Below are positions 7,356 to 16,012 of a stretch of 51,524 nucleotides of DNA, one piece after another. This stretch comes from an uncultured Planctomycetia bacterium (lineage in GTDB: Bacteria; Planctomycetota; Phycisphaerae; Phycisphaerales; SM1A02). Position 1 is the first letter of the stretch. Every line of letters begins with the position of its first letter. The notes beneath the pieces are model-generated. The model ran no database searches. It saw nothing but the letters and a program-made list of their open reading frames with translations, and was not told the origin of the DNA. The stretch covers positions 1 to 51,524 of the forward strand of contig CALMPF010000029.1 of assembly GCA_937871505.1 (NCBI GenBank), in the 5' to 3' direction. A program made the position numbers and the translations under genes.

Positions 7356-8897
7356 CTACGACGGCGAACGGGGCAGCGGCTGGAGGATCGCCTTGATGCG
7401 GAAGTACTCCCGTCCGCGGCGCAGGACGACCTCGACCTCCGCGCCGACGGCGCGGCGCGCCACGACCGCGACGAGCTCCGTCGCCGAGGATGTGGAAACC
7501 CCGTCGACGGAGATGATCACGTCGTCGCGGCGGATGTCGCTCTTCTCCGCGGCGCTGCCCGCGAGCACGCGGACGACCCTCGCCCCGTCGGGGACGTCGT
7601 CCACCGCCACGCCGAGCGAGGCGCTGCCGGGCACCACCACCCGCCGCGCGATGGGCTCATCGAGCACCCAGCCCCTCCACGCGCGCTCGATCTCCGCCAG
7701 CGGGAGGCCGAAGACCTCCTCGAACGCCGCCTTCGATGTGCGGTCGTCGCCGAAGCCGCGGGTGTAGGCCCGGTACCACTCGGTCAGCTTCCCCTCGGCG
7801 TGGACGTACCGGAAGATCGATCGCACCTGCGGATAGAGCGACTGCGCCCGGGACATGAACTCCTGCGCTTCGATGGCGAAGAGCGTCCTCCAAGGCATCG
7901 CGCGGTTCGACCGGACCAGCTCGCGGATCACCGCGTCGCGCTCGTTGTCGACGAAACGGATGCGGTCCTCCGGATCGAACTCGTAATCCTCGAAGAGCGT
8001 CGCGAGGCCTTCCTGGATCCAGAGCGGATGCGCCTGACCGAGCCGCTCCATGTCCCCGTAGTGCATCGCATGGGTGAACTCGTGCCGGAGCGACTGTCCG
8101 ATGTCGGTCGAGATCAGGCGGCGCGGACGGTGCTCGTAGATTCCGGCGACGTTCGGCGTGTTGAATGTCGCGTCGCGGCGGCCGAGGTCGCGGAAGAACT
8201 CGTCGGCGTCGGCCCGCGTCGGGATCGCGACGAAGACCGATTCGCGCGGCGGCCCCTCGAAGAGCAGCGCAACCTGCTCCTTGGCCTGGATCCGGAGCAT
8301 CCGGCGCATGCGCTCGTGCATCCGCGCATCGAGGGCGGTGGCGAAGTGGAGGTTGAGCTCCTCATCGCTCTCGTACCGGTACGCCTCCGCGCCGAAGCGC
8401 GTCTTCCACGCCTCGAACTCGCGCCGGCCCGCCTCGCGATCGGAGCGCTGACGACCGGCGAGGAGCCGTTGATACGCCGGATGATCCCGCAGCGCGGCCA
8501 GGTCGGGATCGCGCTCCATGTGCTGGAAGTCGCGGAAGCCGCGGCGAACCGCCTCCTCGAGGCGGGCCGCGGCCTCGTCGAGGCGCCCGAGCAGCGCGCA
8601 GGCGCAGGCGCCGTTGTAGCGCATCAGCGCGTCGTCGGGGTCGGCCGCCAGCACCCGATCGATCATCGCCAGCGCGTCCGAATACGCCTTGCGCCCGAAG
8701 GCCGCGACGATCTCCTCCTCGGTCGGCAGGCGATCCGCCCGGCGCACCCCCTGCGATGCGGTGCGATCATCGCGCTGCGATCCGTCGCGGAGCCCGCTTC
8801 CCGTCCCGCCGCGCGACCCCTGCCCCGGCGCCTCCGCCGCGAGGCCCGCCACCGCGAGCGCGACTGCCACGAAGAGGCGGAGGAGCGGGCCGAGCAT
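7356..8897 (-). CDS. Exported TPR-gluzincin metallopeptidase-PDZ protein
   Basis: The 513-residue protein has an N-terminal signal peptide (MLGPLLRLFVAVALAVAGLA). TPR-like helices follow at about 65-145 (AFGRKAYSDALAMIDRVLAA; YNGACACALLGRLDEAAARL). A zinc-peptidase core has His272-Glu-Phe-Thr-His276 and a downstream glutamate, Glu296, in WIQEGLATLFEDYEF, giving the HExxH...E gluzincin pattern of the DUF1570-like group. A C-terminal PDZ domain at about 425-505 (VVRVLAGSAAEKSDIRRDDV, ISVDGV) ends the protein. The layout suggests a periplasmic or surface protease whose PDZ domain selects substrates. No substrate is known. Nearest neighbours are unrelated housekeeping genes. Confidence 0.75.
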   Translation of the reverse strand: MLGPLLRLFVAVALAVAGLAAEAPGQGSRGGTGSGLRDGSQRDDRTASQGVRRADRLPTEEEIVAAFGRKAYSDALAMIDRVLAADPDDALMRYNGACACALLGRLDEAAARLEEAVRRGFRDFQHMERDPDLAALRDHPAYQRLLAGRQRSDREAGRREFEAWKTRFGAEAYRYESDEELNLHFATALDARMHERMRRMLRIQAKEQVALLFEGPPRESVFVAIPTRADADEFFRDLGRRDATFNTPNVAGIYEHRPRRLISTDIGQSLRHEFTHAMHYGDMERLGQAHPLWIQEGLATLFEDYEFDPEDRIRFVDNERDAVIRELVRSNRAMPWRTLFAIEAQEFMSRAQSLYPQVRSIFRYVHAEGKLTEWYRAYTRGFGDDRTSKAAFEEVFGLPLAEIERAWRGWVLDEPIARRVVVPGSASLGVAVDDVPDGARVVRVLAGSAAEKSDIRRDDVIISVDGVSTSSATELVAVVARRAVGAEVEVVLRRGREYFRIKAILQPLPRSPS

Positions 8898-9003
8898 CCG
8901 CGGAGTCTACGGCGGGCCGGGCCCGGCGCCCCTTCGCACCGCCGCGAGGAAGTACGCTGCCGACGTGGACACCTCGCGCGACCGCATCGATGAAGAGGCC
9001 CGC

Positions 9004-9996
9004 ATGACCGCGATCGTCGGCGACGGGCAGATGGGCCTCGTCCTCGCCCAGCTTCTCGCGGAGCACGACCGGTTGGTCCGGCTGACAGGTCCGTTCCCGG
9101 AGCACGTGCGTGCCCTGGCCGACGCCCGCCGCTCGCCCCGGCTGCCGGAGCTCGCGCTCGACCCGCGCGTCGAGGTCGTCGAGTCGCCGAGCGAGGCGCT
9201 CCGCGGCGCCTCGATGGTCGTCAACGCGATCCCGACGCAGTTCATCCGCGCGGTCTGGTCGCCGCTGCGCGGCGCGGTCGAACCGGGGGCGATCCTCGTC
9301 AGCGTCGCCAAGGGCATCGAGGTGGCGACGCTGCGGGGACCCTCGGACGTCCTGATCGACGCCTGCGGGGCGGACGGCGCGGTCGTGAAGCTCTCCGGGC
9401 CGACGATCGCGGCGGAGCTCGCGCGGCGGCTCCCGGCGACGATGGTCGCCGCGTCGACCGACGAGTCCGCCGCGGTCGAGACGCAGCGCCGCTTCTCCGG
9501 GCGCTGGCTGCGCGTCTACACCAGCGCCGATCCGCTGGGCGTCGAGCTGGCGGGCGCCTGCAAGAACGTGATCGCCCTCGCCGCCGGGATGCTCGACGGG
9601 CTCGGCGCCGGCTGCAACGCCAAGAGCGCCCTGCTCGCCCGAGGCCTCGCGGAGCTCGTGCGGCTCGGCCTCGCGATGGGGGCGCGCGCGGAGACCTTCT
9701 TCGGCATCGCGGGAGTCGGCGACCTCGCGACGACCTGCTTCTCGCCCGAGGGCCGCAACCGCACCTGCGGCGAGCGCATCGGCCGCGGCGAGCGCCTCGA
9801 TGCGATCCTCGCCTCGACGCAGTCGGTGGTCGAAGGCGTCGAGACGTCGAAGGCAATCGTCGCCCTCGCGCGGCGCCACGGCGTCGAGCTTCCCATCGTC
9901 GAGGCGGTCCACGAGATCCTCTTCGGAGGACTCTCCCCCGCGCGCGCGATCGAGGCGTTGATGGCCCGCGAACCCAAGGCGGAAGTGGTCGGCTGA
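9004..9996 (+). CDS. gpsA: Glycerol-3-phosphate dehydrogenase [NAD(P)+]
   Basis: The 330-residue protein makes sn-glycerol 3-phosphate from dihydroxyacetone phosphate for phospholipid synthesis. It has a Rossmann start (AIVGDGQMGLVLAQLLAEHD), Lys103 in VSVAKGIE, the catalytic Lys187 in ELAGACKNVIALAAGMLDGL, GCNAKSALLARGL, and GIAGVGDLATTC plus a GRN motif near the C-terminus. The dinucleotide motif GDGQMG departs from the usual GxGxWG. The ATG at 9004 follows a good Shine-Dalgarno (GAAGAGG, 5 nt spacing). Length matches the family. Confidence 0.93.
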   Translation: MTAIVGDGQMGLVLAQLLAEHDRLVRLTGPFPEHVRALADARRSPRLPELALDPRVEVVESPSEALRGASMVVNAIPTQFIRAVWSPLRGAVEPGAILVSVAKGIEVATLRGPSDVLIDACGADGAVVKLSGPTIAAELARRLPATMVAASTDESAAVETQRRFSGRWLRVYTSADPLGVELAGACKNVIALAAGMLDGLGAGCNAKSALLARGLAELVRLGLAMGARAETFFGIAGVGDLATTCFSPEGRNRTCGERIGRGERLDAILASTQSVVEGVETSKAIVALARRHGVELPIVEAVHEILFGGLSPARAIEALMAREPKAEVVG

Positions 9997-10060
9997 CGGC
10001 GCCGGAACGGGAGGCGTCGGGCGCATCGCCGGGCTTGCCACCGGGCTACGCTCGCCTCGC

Positions 10061-10693
10061 ATGGCACGGCGTTCATCGACCGCAGGGAGATCGGGGGCGT
10101 CGGAGGCGGCGGGGGCATCCGGAGCATCAGGAGCGTCAGGAGCGTCAAGAGCAATTGGGCGATCGCGAGCATCCGGTCGTCGGGACGCGGCGCCGCGATC
10201 GAGATCGCCCCAGTTCGCCGCGGCGCTGCGCATCGTGATGATGCCGCGGGACACGAACCAGTACGGAAGCGTCTTCGGAGGCGTGATCCTCTCCGCCATC
10301 GATCAGGCCGGGTTCATCGAGGCGCGGCGACATGGGCTGCATCGCTGGGTGACGGCGATGATCGACCGGGTCGAGTTCCACGCTCCGGTGCACGTCGGCG
10401 ACGTCGTGCTCTTCGAAACGAGAACCGTGGGCACCGGGACGTCCTCGGTCCGCATCGAGGTTCGGGTCGAGGCGGAGCGCTTCATCACCGGCGACACCGT
10501 GAAGGTCACCGAGGCGACGCTGACCATGGTGGCGGTGAACGCGGCGGGGCGGCCGATCCCCTTCGCCTCGCCGCCGAGCGTCGTCGTGCCGGGCTTCTCC
10601 GCGGGCATCCACCGCGAGGAGGAGCCCCGGCAGGGCGGCGGATCGTCGCAGCAGGGGCGCGCGCCGCGCGGTTCGCAGAAGGCGGCGCGGTGA
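10061..10693 (+). CDS. Acyl-CoA thioesterase, YciA-like hot-dog fold
   Basis: The 210-residue protein has a hot-dog core from about residue 55: LRIVMMPRDTNQYGSVFGGV, ILSAIDQAGFIEARRHG, VEFHAPVHVGDVV and VKVTEATLTMVAVN. It matches YciA-type hydrolases of acyl-CoA, where the DTNxxGxxFGG segment carries the catalytic Asp/Asn. The first 55 residues are low-complexity (ASG repeats encoded by a 9-nt minisatellite) and have no family counterpart. The true start could be the GTG near 10232. The stop overlaps the purN start as GTGA, so the two are probably co-translated. Confidence 0.82.
   Translation: MARRSSTAGRSGASEAAGASGASGASGASRAIGRSRASGRRDAAPRSRSPQFAAALRIVMMPRDTNQYGSVFGGVILSAIDQAGFIEARRHGLHRWVTAMIDRVEFHAPVHVGDVVLFETRTVGTGTSSVRIEVRVEAERFITGDTVKVTEATLTMVAVNAAGRPIPFASPPSVVVPGFSAGIHREEEPRQGGGSSQQGRAPRGSQKAAR
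10112..10147 (+). repeat. 9-nt minisatellite coding ASG repeats
   Basis: Four near-copies of GCATCAGGA/GCGTCAGGA lie in the N-terminal extension of the thioesterase gene and encode (Ala-Ser-Gly)3-Ala-Ser-Arg. A very similar unit (GCATCCGGG) is repeated inside argS at 24806-24842, read on the other strand. Confidence 0.8.
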
Positions 10694-11379
10694 GCGCGCC
10701 GGTGCGGCTGGCCGTCCTGATCTCCGGAGGCGGGCGCACCGCGCTCAACCTGCTCGATGCGATCGAGCGCGGGGAGCTGGACGCGGCGGTGGTGCTGGCG
10801 ATCGCCAGCCGCCACGACGCCGCGGGCATCCAGCGGCTGCGCGATCGCGGCGTGCCGGTCGAGATCGTCGCGCGGAGCGACTTCCCGGAGGGCTCCGCGC
10901 TGCATGATCGCACCGACGAGCTCCTGCTCGGGGCCGGTGAGCGCCGCTCGGGCGGGATCGGCGACGATGCGCGGGCGGGAGTCGACCTCATCTGCCTCTG
11001 CGGCTGGCTGCGCCACTTCCGGCTCTGCGGACCGAAGGCCGACTGGCGGGGGCGGGTCCTCAACATCCACCCGTCGCTGCTGCCGCGGCACGGGGGCACC
11101 GGGATGCACGGCGACCGCGTCCACGCCGCGGTCCTGGCTGCGGGCGATGCGCTCTCCGGATGCACCGTTCACGAGGTCGACGAGATCTACGACCACGGAC
11201 CGACGCTGCTTCAGAAGACCGTCCCCGTCCTCGCGGGCGACGACGTCCAGACGCTCGCAGCCCGCGTCTTCGCCGCCGAATGCGCGGCCTACCCCGAAGC
11301 GGTCCGGCTCTGGATCGCCCGAAGGCGACGCGAGCGGCGCGGGACGGAGACGCGATCCACGCCAAGGATCGGCACGTGA
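10690..11379 (+). CDS. purN: Phosphoribosylglycinamide formyltransferase
   Basis: The 229-residue protein catalyses the folate-dependent formylation of GAR in purine synthesis. It starts LAVLISGGGRTALNLLDAI, where the family usually has SGxGSN. The catalytic set is present: Asn126 and His128 in VLNIHPSLLP, and Asp168 in VDEIYDHGP (equivalent to Asn106, His108 and Asp144 of the E. coli enzyme). The GTG start overlaps the thioesterase stop. It is about 15 residues longer than E. coli PurN, with the extra residues in the middle and in a basic C-terminal tail. Confidence 0.9.
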   Translation: MSAPVRLAVLISGGGRTALNLLDAIERGELDAAVVLAIASRHDAAGIQRLRDRGVPVEIVARSDFPEGSALHDRTDELLLGAGERRSGGIGDDARAGVDLICLCGWLRHFRLCGPKADWRGRVLNIHPSLLPRHGGTGMHGDRVHAAVLAAGDALSGCTVHEVDEIYDHGPTLLQKTVPVLAGDDVQTLAARVFAAECAAYPEAVRLWIARRRRERRGTETRSTPRIGT

Positions 11380-11470
11380 CGCCCACGCGCGCCGGGCGCC
11401 CGAGGTCGAGTCGCTCCGGCTGGCTCGAAGGACGAAGCGCTTCGCAGGGCTCAGGCTCCGAAGGCAGATC

Positions 11471-12673
11471 ATGATCATCGCGACGACGAAAGCCTCCATG
11501 TTCAGCGCGACCGGCCTGACCGGCGTGACCGGCACGCTCCGATGGGATCGTCGCGAAGGCGCGGCGCGCATCCTTGCCGCCGTGCTCGCGCTTTCCTTCG
11601 CACTCCCGGTCTGCGCGGCCGCTCTGCCGTCGTGGCGTGCAAGCCCTTCGAGGGCCGCGATCGTCGAGTTCGTCGAGCGGGTCGCACGCCCGGGCTCGCC
11701 CGACTTTGTCGCGCAGGAGGAGCGCGTCGCGGTCTTCGACAACGACGGGACGCTCTGGGCCGAGCAGCCGGCGTACGCGCAGCTCTTCTTCGCCATCGAC
11801 CGCGTGAAGGCGATGGCGCCGGAGCATCCCGAATGGGCGGAGAACGAGACCCTGCGCGCCATCCTCTCAGGCGACATCTCAGCCGCGCTCGCGGGCGGTG
11901 AACGGGCGTTCATGGAGATCATCGCGGCGACCCACGCCGGTCTGACGACCGAGGAGTTCGCCGAGAGCGTCCGCGCGTGGATTGCCGCCGCGCGCCATCC
12001 CGCCACGGGTCGCCGCTACACCGAGATGGTCTATCAGCCGATGCTCGAGCTGCTTGGGTATCTGCGCGACAATGGCTTCGCAAGCTACATCGTCTCCGGA
12101 GGTGGCGTCGAGTTTCTCCGGCCCTGGACTGAAGCGACCTACGGGATTCCCCCGGAGCGCGTGATCGGTTCGAGCCTCCGCACGAAGTTCGAGCTGCGCG
12201 ACGGCACGCCGGTGCTGGTCAAGACGCCCGAGGTCGGAAGCGTGGACGACGGTCCCGGCAAGGCGGTCAACATCGACCTGCACATCGGACGGCGCCCGAT
12301 CGCTGCCTTCGGCAACTCCGACGGGGACCTCCAGATGCTCCAGTGGACCGCAGCGGGCGAGGGCCCGCGGCTCTGCGTGCTCATTCACCACACCGACGCC
12401 GAACGCGAATGGGCGTATGACCGCGCCTCGAAGGTCGGGAAGCTCGACGTCGCGCTCGACGAGGCGGAGCGCCGCGGCTGGACCCTTGTCGACATGAAGC
12501 GCGACTGGTCGGTGATCTTCGTCGAAGCCACCGCAGCGCTCGAGCGCCGACCGCCTTCCCGCGCGGCCGCGCCGTCCGGGGACCGCGCGGCCGGGGTCCC
12601 CACTCGCAGAGAACCTGCTTCCGGCGCTCCGGAAGGAAGCCCGACCGCCGATCCGGCCCCGACGCAGGATTGA
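11471..12673 (+). CDS. Exported HAD-superfamily phosphatase
   Basis: The 400-residue protein has a hydrophobic export signal at about 31-51 (AARILAAVLALSFALPVCAA). A HAD core follows. Motif I is VAVFDNDGTLW, with nucleophile Asp90 and acid/base Asp92. Motif II is in SYIVSGGGVEF, and motif IV is IAAFGNSDGDLQML. The cap (AENETLRAILSGDISAALAG) resembles phosphoserine-phosphatase-like HADs that are annotated as periplasmic. The last 50 residues are Pro/Ala/Arg-rich and variable. It lies 91 bp after purN. Substrate cannot be inferred. The ATG at 11471 could be replaced by a later Met (11498) without affecting the signal peptide. Confidence 0.8.
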   Translation: MIIATTKASMFSATGLTGVTGTLRWDRREGAARILAAVLALSFALPVCAAALPSWRASPSRAAIVEFVERVARPGSPDFVAQEERVAVFDNDGTLWAEQPAYAQLFFAIDRVKAMAPEHPEWAENETLRAILSGDISAALAGGERAFMEIIAATHAGLTTEEFAESVRAWIAAARHPATGRRYTEMVYQPMLELLGYLRDNGFASYIVSGGGVEFLRPWTEATYGIPPERVIGSSLRTKFELRDGTPVLVKTPEVGSVDDGPGKAVNIDLHIGRRPIAAFGNSDGDLQMLQWTAAGEGPRLCVLIHHTDAEREWAYDRASKVGKLDVALDEAERRGWTLVDMKRDWSVIFVEATAALERRPPSRAAAPSGDRAAGVPTRREPASGAPEGSPTADPAPTQD

Positions 12674-13230
12674 TGCCGAACGACTGAACGCGCAGCGTCC
12701 CTTCGCCTGATCGCGCGCCCGCGTCTCGGGCCCGTGCGGCGGCACTCAGCACTCCAGCGCTGGACCTCGTCTGCTGCAGCCGCCCGGATGCGGCATTCTG
12801 GCGGCGTCGCAGCTCGGCTTCGGGCCTCGACGTAGCACTGCGGCTACGCCGTCGGCCCGATGCCTTCGCTTCTCCTTGCCAGAAGCCGCCCCGAGCGGCC
12901 TCGCGACGACGCGTTCCAGCGCTGTAGTGCTCGGGCACCCCGCCCCCGAACCGGAGGCTCCCGTGGCACGTAGCGACTGCCGTCCGCCCGACTTCCGCGC
13001 GGATCCCGCGCCCCGAGCGAACTCCGACGGGCCATCTCGGCCGACGCCGAATGGGCGACCCGCTCGACCGCTTGAGGAGTGGCCACGGCCGGATCACGGC
13101 GAGCCCGCCCCACCCACCCCGATCCCGCGCGGCGAGCCACCCGAACAGCACCCCCCTTCCTTACTGCGGAACGCCTTCGCCTCCCACCAGTTCGAGCCGT
13201 CCGGCCCCTTCTTCCTTTATCCTCACCACC
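12674..13230. other. Gene-free gap holding the 184-bp repeat element
   Basis: No credible gene is present. The gap contains copy A of the inverted-repeat element (12748-12931). The remaining sequence up to the ATPase start at 13231 shows no clear Shine-Dalgarno or promoter. Confidence 0.6.
12748..12931. mobile_element. 184-bp inverted-repeat element, copy A (MITE-like)
   Basis: This copy is the same length as the copy at 46633-46816 and near-identical to it over the whole length. Its ends are inverted: AGCACTCCAGCGCTGG at the left, and CCAGCGCTGTAGTGCT at the right. The left end has a single mismatch and the right end is identical to copy B. The element has no coding capacity, and no obvious target-site duplication was seen. 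A short non-coding unit with inverted ends in two unrelated gaps is typical of a MITE or a large REP/BIME element. Confidence 0.8.
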
Positions 13231-15258
13231 ATGTCCGAACTCGCCCTCGCCGGAGCCTCGCCGTCCGAACAGTCCTTGCGCGAGGCCGGCTCCGCCGGCG
13301 CCGAGCGGCTTGAGCGGCAGCTCTTCGTCGCCCTCATCGGCGGAGTGCTGCTCCTGGTCTCGTGGCTGGCGCGGTTTGCCGGAGTCTCGGAGCAGGTGGC
13401 GGCGATCCCGGCGCTGCTCGGCGCGATCATGCTGGTGATCCCGCTGCTGCGCAAGGCGACCCGGGAGATCGCGGCAGGTCGTCCTTCGAGCAACTCGTTG
13501 GCGTCGCTGGCGGTGATCGCGGCGATCGTCGTCGGAAACTACCTCGCCGCCGGCTTTCTCGCGTTCTTCCTCTGGCTGGCCGAGCTGGTGCTCAGCCGGA
13601 CGGCGTGGGGCGCGCAGCGCGCCATCCGCGAGCTGATCGAGCTCACGCCGGACATCGCGCGGCTCGTCGACGAGGCCGGAGAGGAGCGCGAGGTCGGCCT
13701 TTCCGCAGTGGCCCCCGGCATGATCGTGCGGGTGCGCCCCGGCGAGAACCTCCCCGTCGACGGGCGCGTCATCCGCGGAACCAGCAGCATCAATCAGGCC
13801 TCGCTCACCGGCGAGGCGGTGCCCATCGAGGCCCAGCCCGGAACCGAGGTCTACGCCGGCACGACGAACCTCACCGGCCAGATCGACGTCGACGTGACCG
13901 CGGTCGCGGCACAGACGACCATCGGAAAGGTCGAGCGGCTCATCCGTGAGGCGGAGAGCGCCAAGAGCGAACGACAGGAGCTCATCGAGGAGCTCGCGAG
14001 CTACTACGTTCCCGTCGTCCTCATGGTGGCGGGGCTGGTCTGGTTCTTCACGAGCAAGAGCACCGATCCCGCCGTGCGGGACGAAGCGGCGGTCCGCGCG
14101 ATCACCGTCCTCGTCGTCACCTGCCCCGGCGCCTTGCTGATCGCCCACCCCACCGCGATGGTCGCGGCATTCGCGGCGGCCGCTCGGCTCGGCATCATGA
14201 TCAAGCAGACCCGGACGCTCGAGGCCGCCGCCTCGGTCGACACCGTGATCATGGACAAGACCGGCACGCTGACGACCGGCCGCTTCGCGGTCTCGCGCCT
14301 GGCGCCAGCCGAAGGCGTCGACGGCGCGATGCTGCTCCAGGCCGCGGCCGACGGCGAGCAGCACTCCAACCACCCGTTGGCGAAGTCGATCCTGGAGACC
14401 GCCGAGAAGGCGAGGATCCGTCCCCAGGCCATCGAGCGCTATGAAGAGCTTCACGGGCGAGGCGTCGTCGCCCACGCCGAGGGGGGCGACATCCTCGCCG
14501 GCCGCGGGCGCTGGCTCGTCGAGGTCAATCCCTCGATCGCCGAGGAAGTCGCCGCCGTCGAGAAGCGCATCGAGGGCATGTCCGGCGTCCACGTCATGCA
14601 GGGGGGACGCTACCTCGGCGCCGTCGGCCTCGAGGACAAGCTCCGCCGCAACGCCCCCGAGGTCGTCTCGCGCCTGCGCGAGCTGGGAATCCGCAAGGTC
14701 TGCATCTTCACCGGCGACCGGCTGCCGGTCGCCACGCGGGTCGGGCAGGCCGTCGGCGTCGACTCCATCGAGGCGGAGTGCCTGCCGGAGGAGAAGCACG
14801 AGGAGCTGAAGTACCTGATCTCGCGCGGCCATCGCACGCTCGTGGTCGGCGACGGCATCAACGACGGACCGATCCTCGCCAGCGCCGAGGTGGGCGTGGC
14901 GATGGGACTCTCCGGCTCGGACATCGCGACCAACTCCGCGGGCGTGGCGCTGATGAACGACGACCTTCGGCACATCCCGTTCCTCGTCGAGATCGCGCGG
15001 CGCACGCGCGTGATCATCGCGCAGAACATCGCCGCCAGCCTCCTGCTGGCGATCGTCGGCCTGGCGCTCGCCGCGACCGGCCGCATCTCGCTCTGGATCG
15101 CGCCGATGCTCTACGCGGCCGGCTACGTCGTCGTGATCGCGAACTCGCTGCGCCTCGTCCGCTTCGGCGAAGACTTCGCCGAGACCGAAGAAGCCCGCCG
15201 TCGCGCCGAGGCCGAGCGCCCGGTGAAGCCGGTGCGGCAAGCGGCACGGACGGCGTGA
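13231..15258 (+). CDS. P1B-type (heavy-metal-like) cation ATPase with CPG motif
   Basis: The 675-residue P-type ATPase has four membrane helices before the actuator domain (30-125), actuator motif SLTGEAVP (191-198), two helices, the phosphorylation site Asp342 in DKTGTLTTG, the P1B-specific NHPLAKSIL, and hinge GDGINDGPILASAEVGVAMG. The length, His-Pro motif and lack of extra C-terminal helices place it in the P1B heavy-metal group. Two features are odd. The transmembrane metal motif reads TCPGALLIAHP (CPG at 298-300) instead of CPC, SPC, TPC or CPH. The last helix pair (LWIAPMLYAAGYVVVIANSL) lacks the Asp of Zn pumps and the Met/Ser set of Cu pumps. No N-terminal metal-binding domain is present. 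The substrate is therefore unclear. Confidence 0.85.
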   Translation: MSELALAGASPSEQSLREAGSAGAERLERQLFVALIGGVLLLVSWLARFAGVSEQVAAIPALLGAIMLVIPLLRKATREIAAGRPSSNSLASLAVIAAIVVGNYLAAGFLAFFLWLAELVLSRTAWGAQRAIRELIELTPDIARLVDEAGEEREVGLSAVAPGMIVRVRPGENLPVDGRVIRGTSSINQASLTGEAVPIEAQPGTEVYAGTTNLTGQIDVDVTAVAAQTTIGKVERLIREAESAKSERQELIEELASYYVPVVLMVAGLVWFFTSKSTDPAVRDEAAVRAITVLVVTCPGALLIAHPTAMVAAFAAAARLGIMIKQTRTLEAAASVDTVIMDKTGTLTTGRFAVSRLAPAEGVDGAMLLQAAADGEQHSNHPLAKSILETAEKARIRPQAIERYEELHGRGVVAHAEGGDILAGRGRWLVEVNPSIAEEVAAVEKRIEGMSGVHVMQGGRYLGAVGLEDKLRRNAPEVVSRLRELGIRKVCIFTGDRLPVATRVGQAVGVDSIEAECLPEEKHEELKYLISRGHRTLVVGDGINDGPILASAEVGVAMGLSGSDIATNSAGVALMNDDLRHIPFLVEIARRTRVIIAQNIAASLLLAIVGLALAATGRISLWIAPMLYAAGYVVVIANSLRLVRFGEDFAETEEARRRAEAERPVKPVRQAARTA

Positions 15259-16012
15259 GCCGAACCGCGCGCTTGGTGGCACCGGCTTCCGGCCCGAGGA
15301 ACTCCCGGACTCCGCAGGCGCACCTGACGACGCCCGGCGGCCACGCGCAAGGTGGCAGGCGCTTCCAGCCCGTGGATCTCCCTGACTCCCGGTCCGGTCC
15401 GCTTCCCGACTTCCAGCGTCCACTCCGGCCTCCACTCGGCGTCGGAGCGGTCGACTCCCGCAAAGGCGAAGGCGGAAGTCGCTGACCTGCTCATGGGCTG
15501 GAAGCCCGTGCCACGGTTCGGCGGCGGGTGCCTAAGCGCTCGACCCGACCGGTCGCGCGGGGCTGGCGGTTCCGCATGAGAGCTTCTCGCACCGTTCCTG
15601 AACTCGCCCCGGCCCACATGCCGGGAGGACGCACTCGCAGTGCGCACCCGACGTCAGCGCTCGCGACCAGACGCGGCGTCGGCGTCGGCGCTGAAGCGGG
15701 CGATGTCGCAGCGATCACCCGACGTCAGCGCTCGCGGTCGGACCCTCCGACCTGCGGCATCCTTCGATCGGCCTGAGAAGCCGGGGGCTCTCGCCGGCCG
15801 GACGCGATCGGCCTCCTCCGCGCCGAAGTCAAAATCCAGCTTGCCTCCGTCTGCGGTACTTCCCCCGTCCACCGACAGGGGTTCGTCAACCGGCGAACAC
15901 GAACGAGGGCGGCTCCACTCACCTTCTCTCCAGCGACGGAGAGAGCCGCTGCGCGATCCCTGCGCCCGCATCGAACGCGGCGCGACGGGCCTGGTCGGTC
16001 CAGCACACGGGA
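15259..16012. other. 754-bp gene-free gap with short repeats
   Basis: No credible gene is seen. Two structures are present: a hairpin-forming GGGCTGGAAGCCCGTG stretch at about 15494-15509, with an inverted partner CTTCCAGCCCGTG near 15363, and a pair of 20-bp direct repeats at 15646 and 15717. The first type of hairpin recurs in planctomycete intergenic DNA. Confidence 0.5.
15646..15736. repeat. Pair of 20-bp direct repeats, 71 bp apart
   Basis: ACCCGACGTCAGCGCTCGCG occurs exactly at 15646-15665 and 15717-15736. The sequence between the copies is unique. The pair is in non-coding DNA about 280 bp upstream of the DUF4394 gene. Confidence 0.8.

Noticed and set aside
5541..8993. Long plus-strand open frame over hpf, DUF502 and peptidase genes
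   Set aside because: Antisense shadow of three well-supported minus-strand genes in GC-rich DNA.
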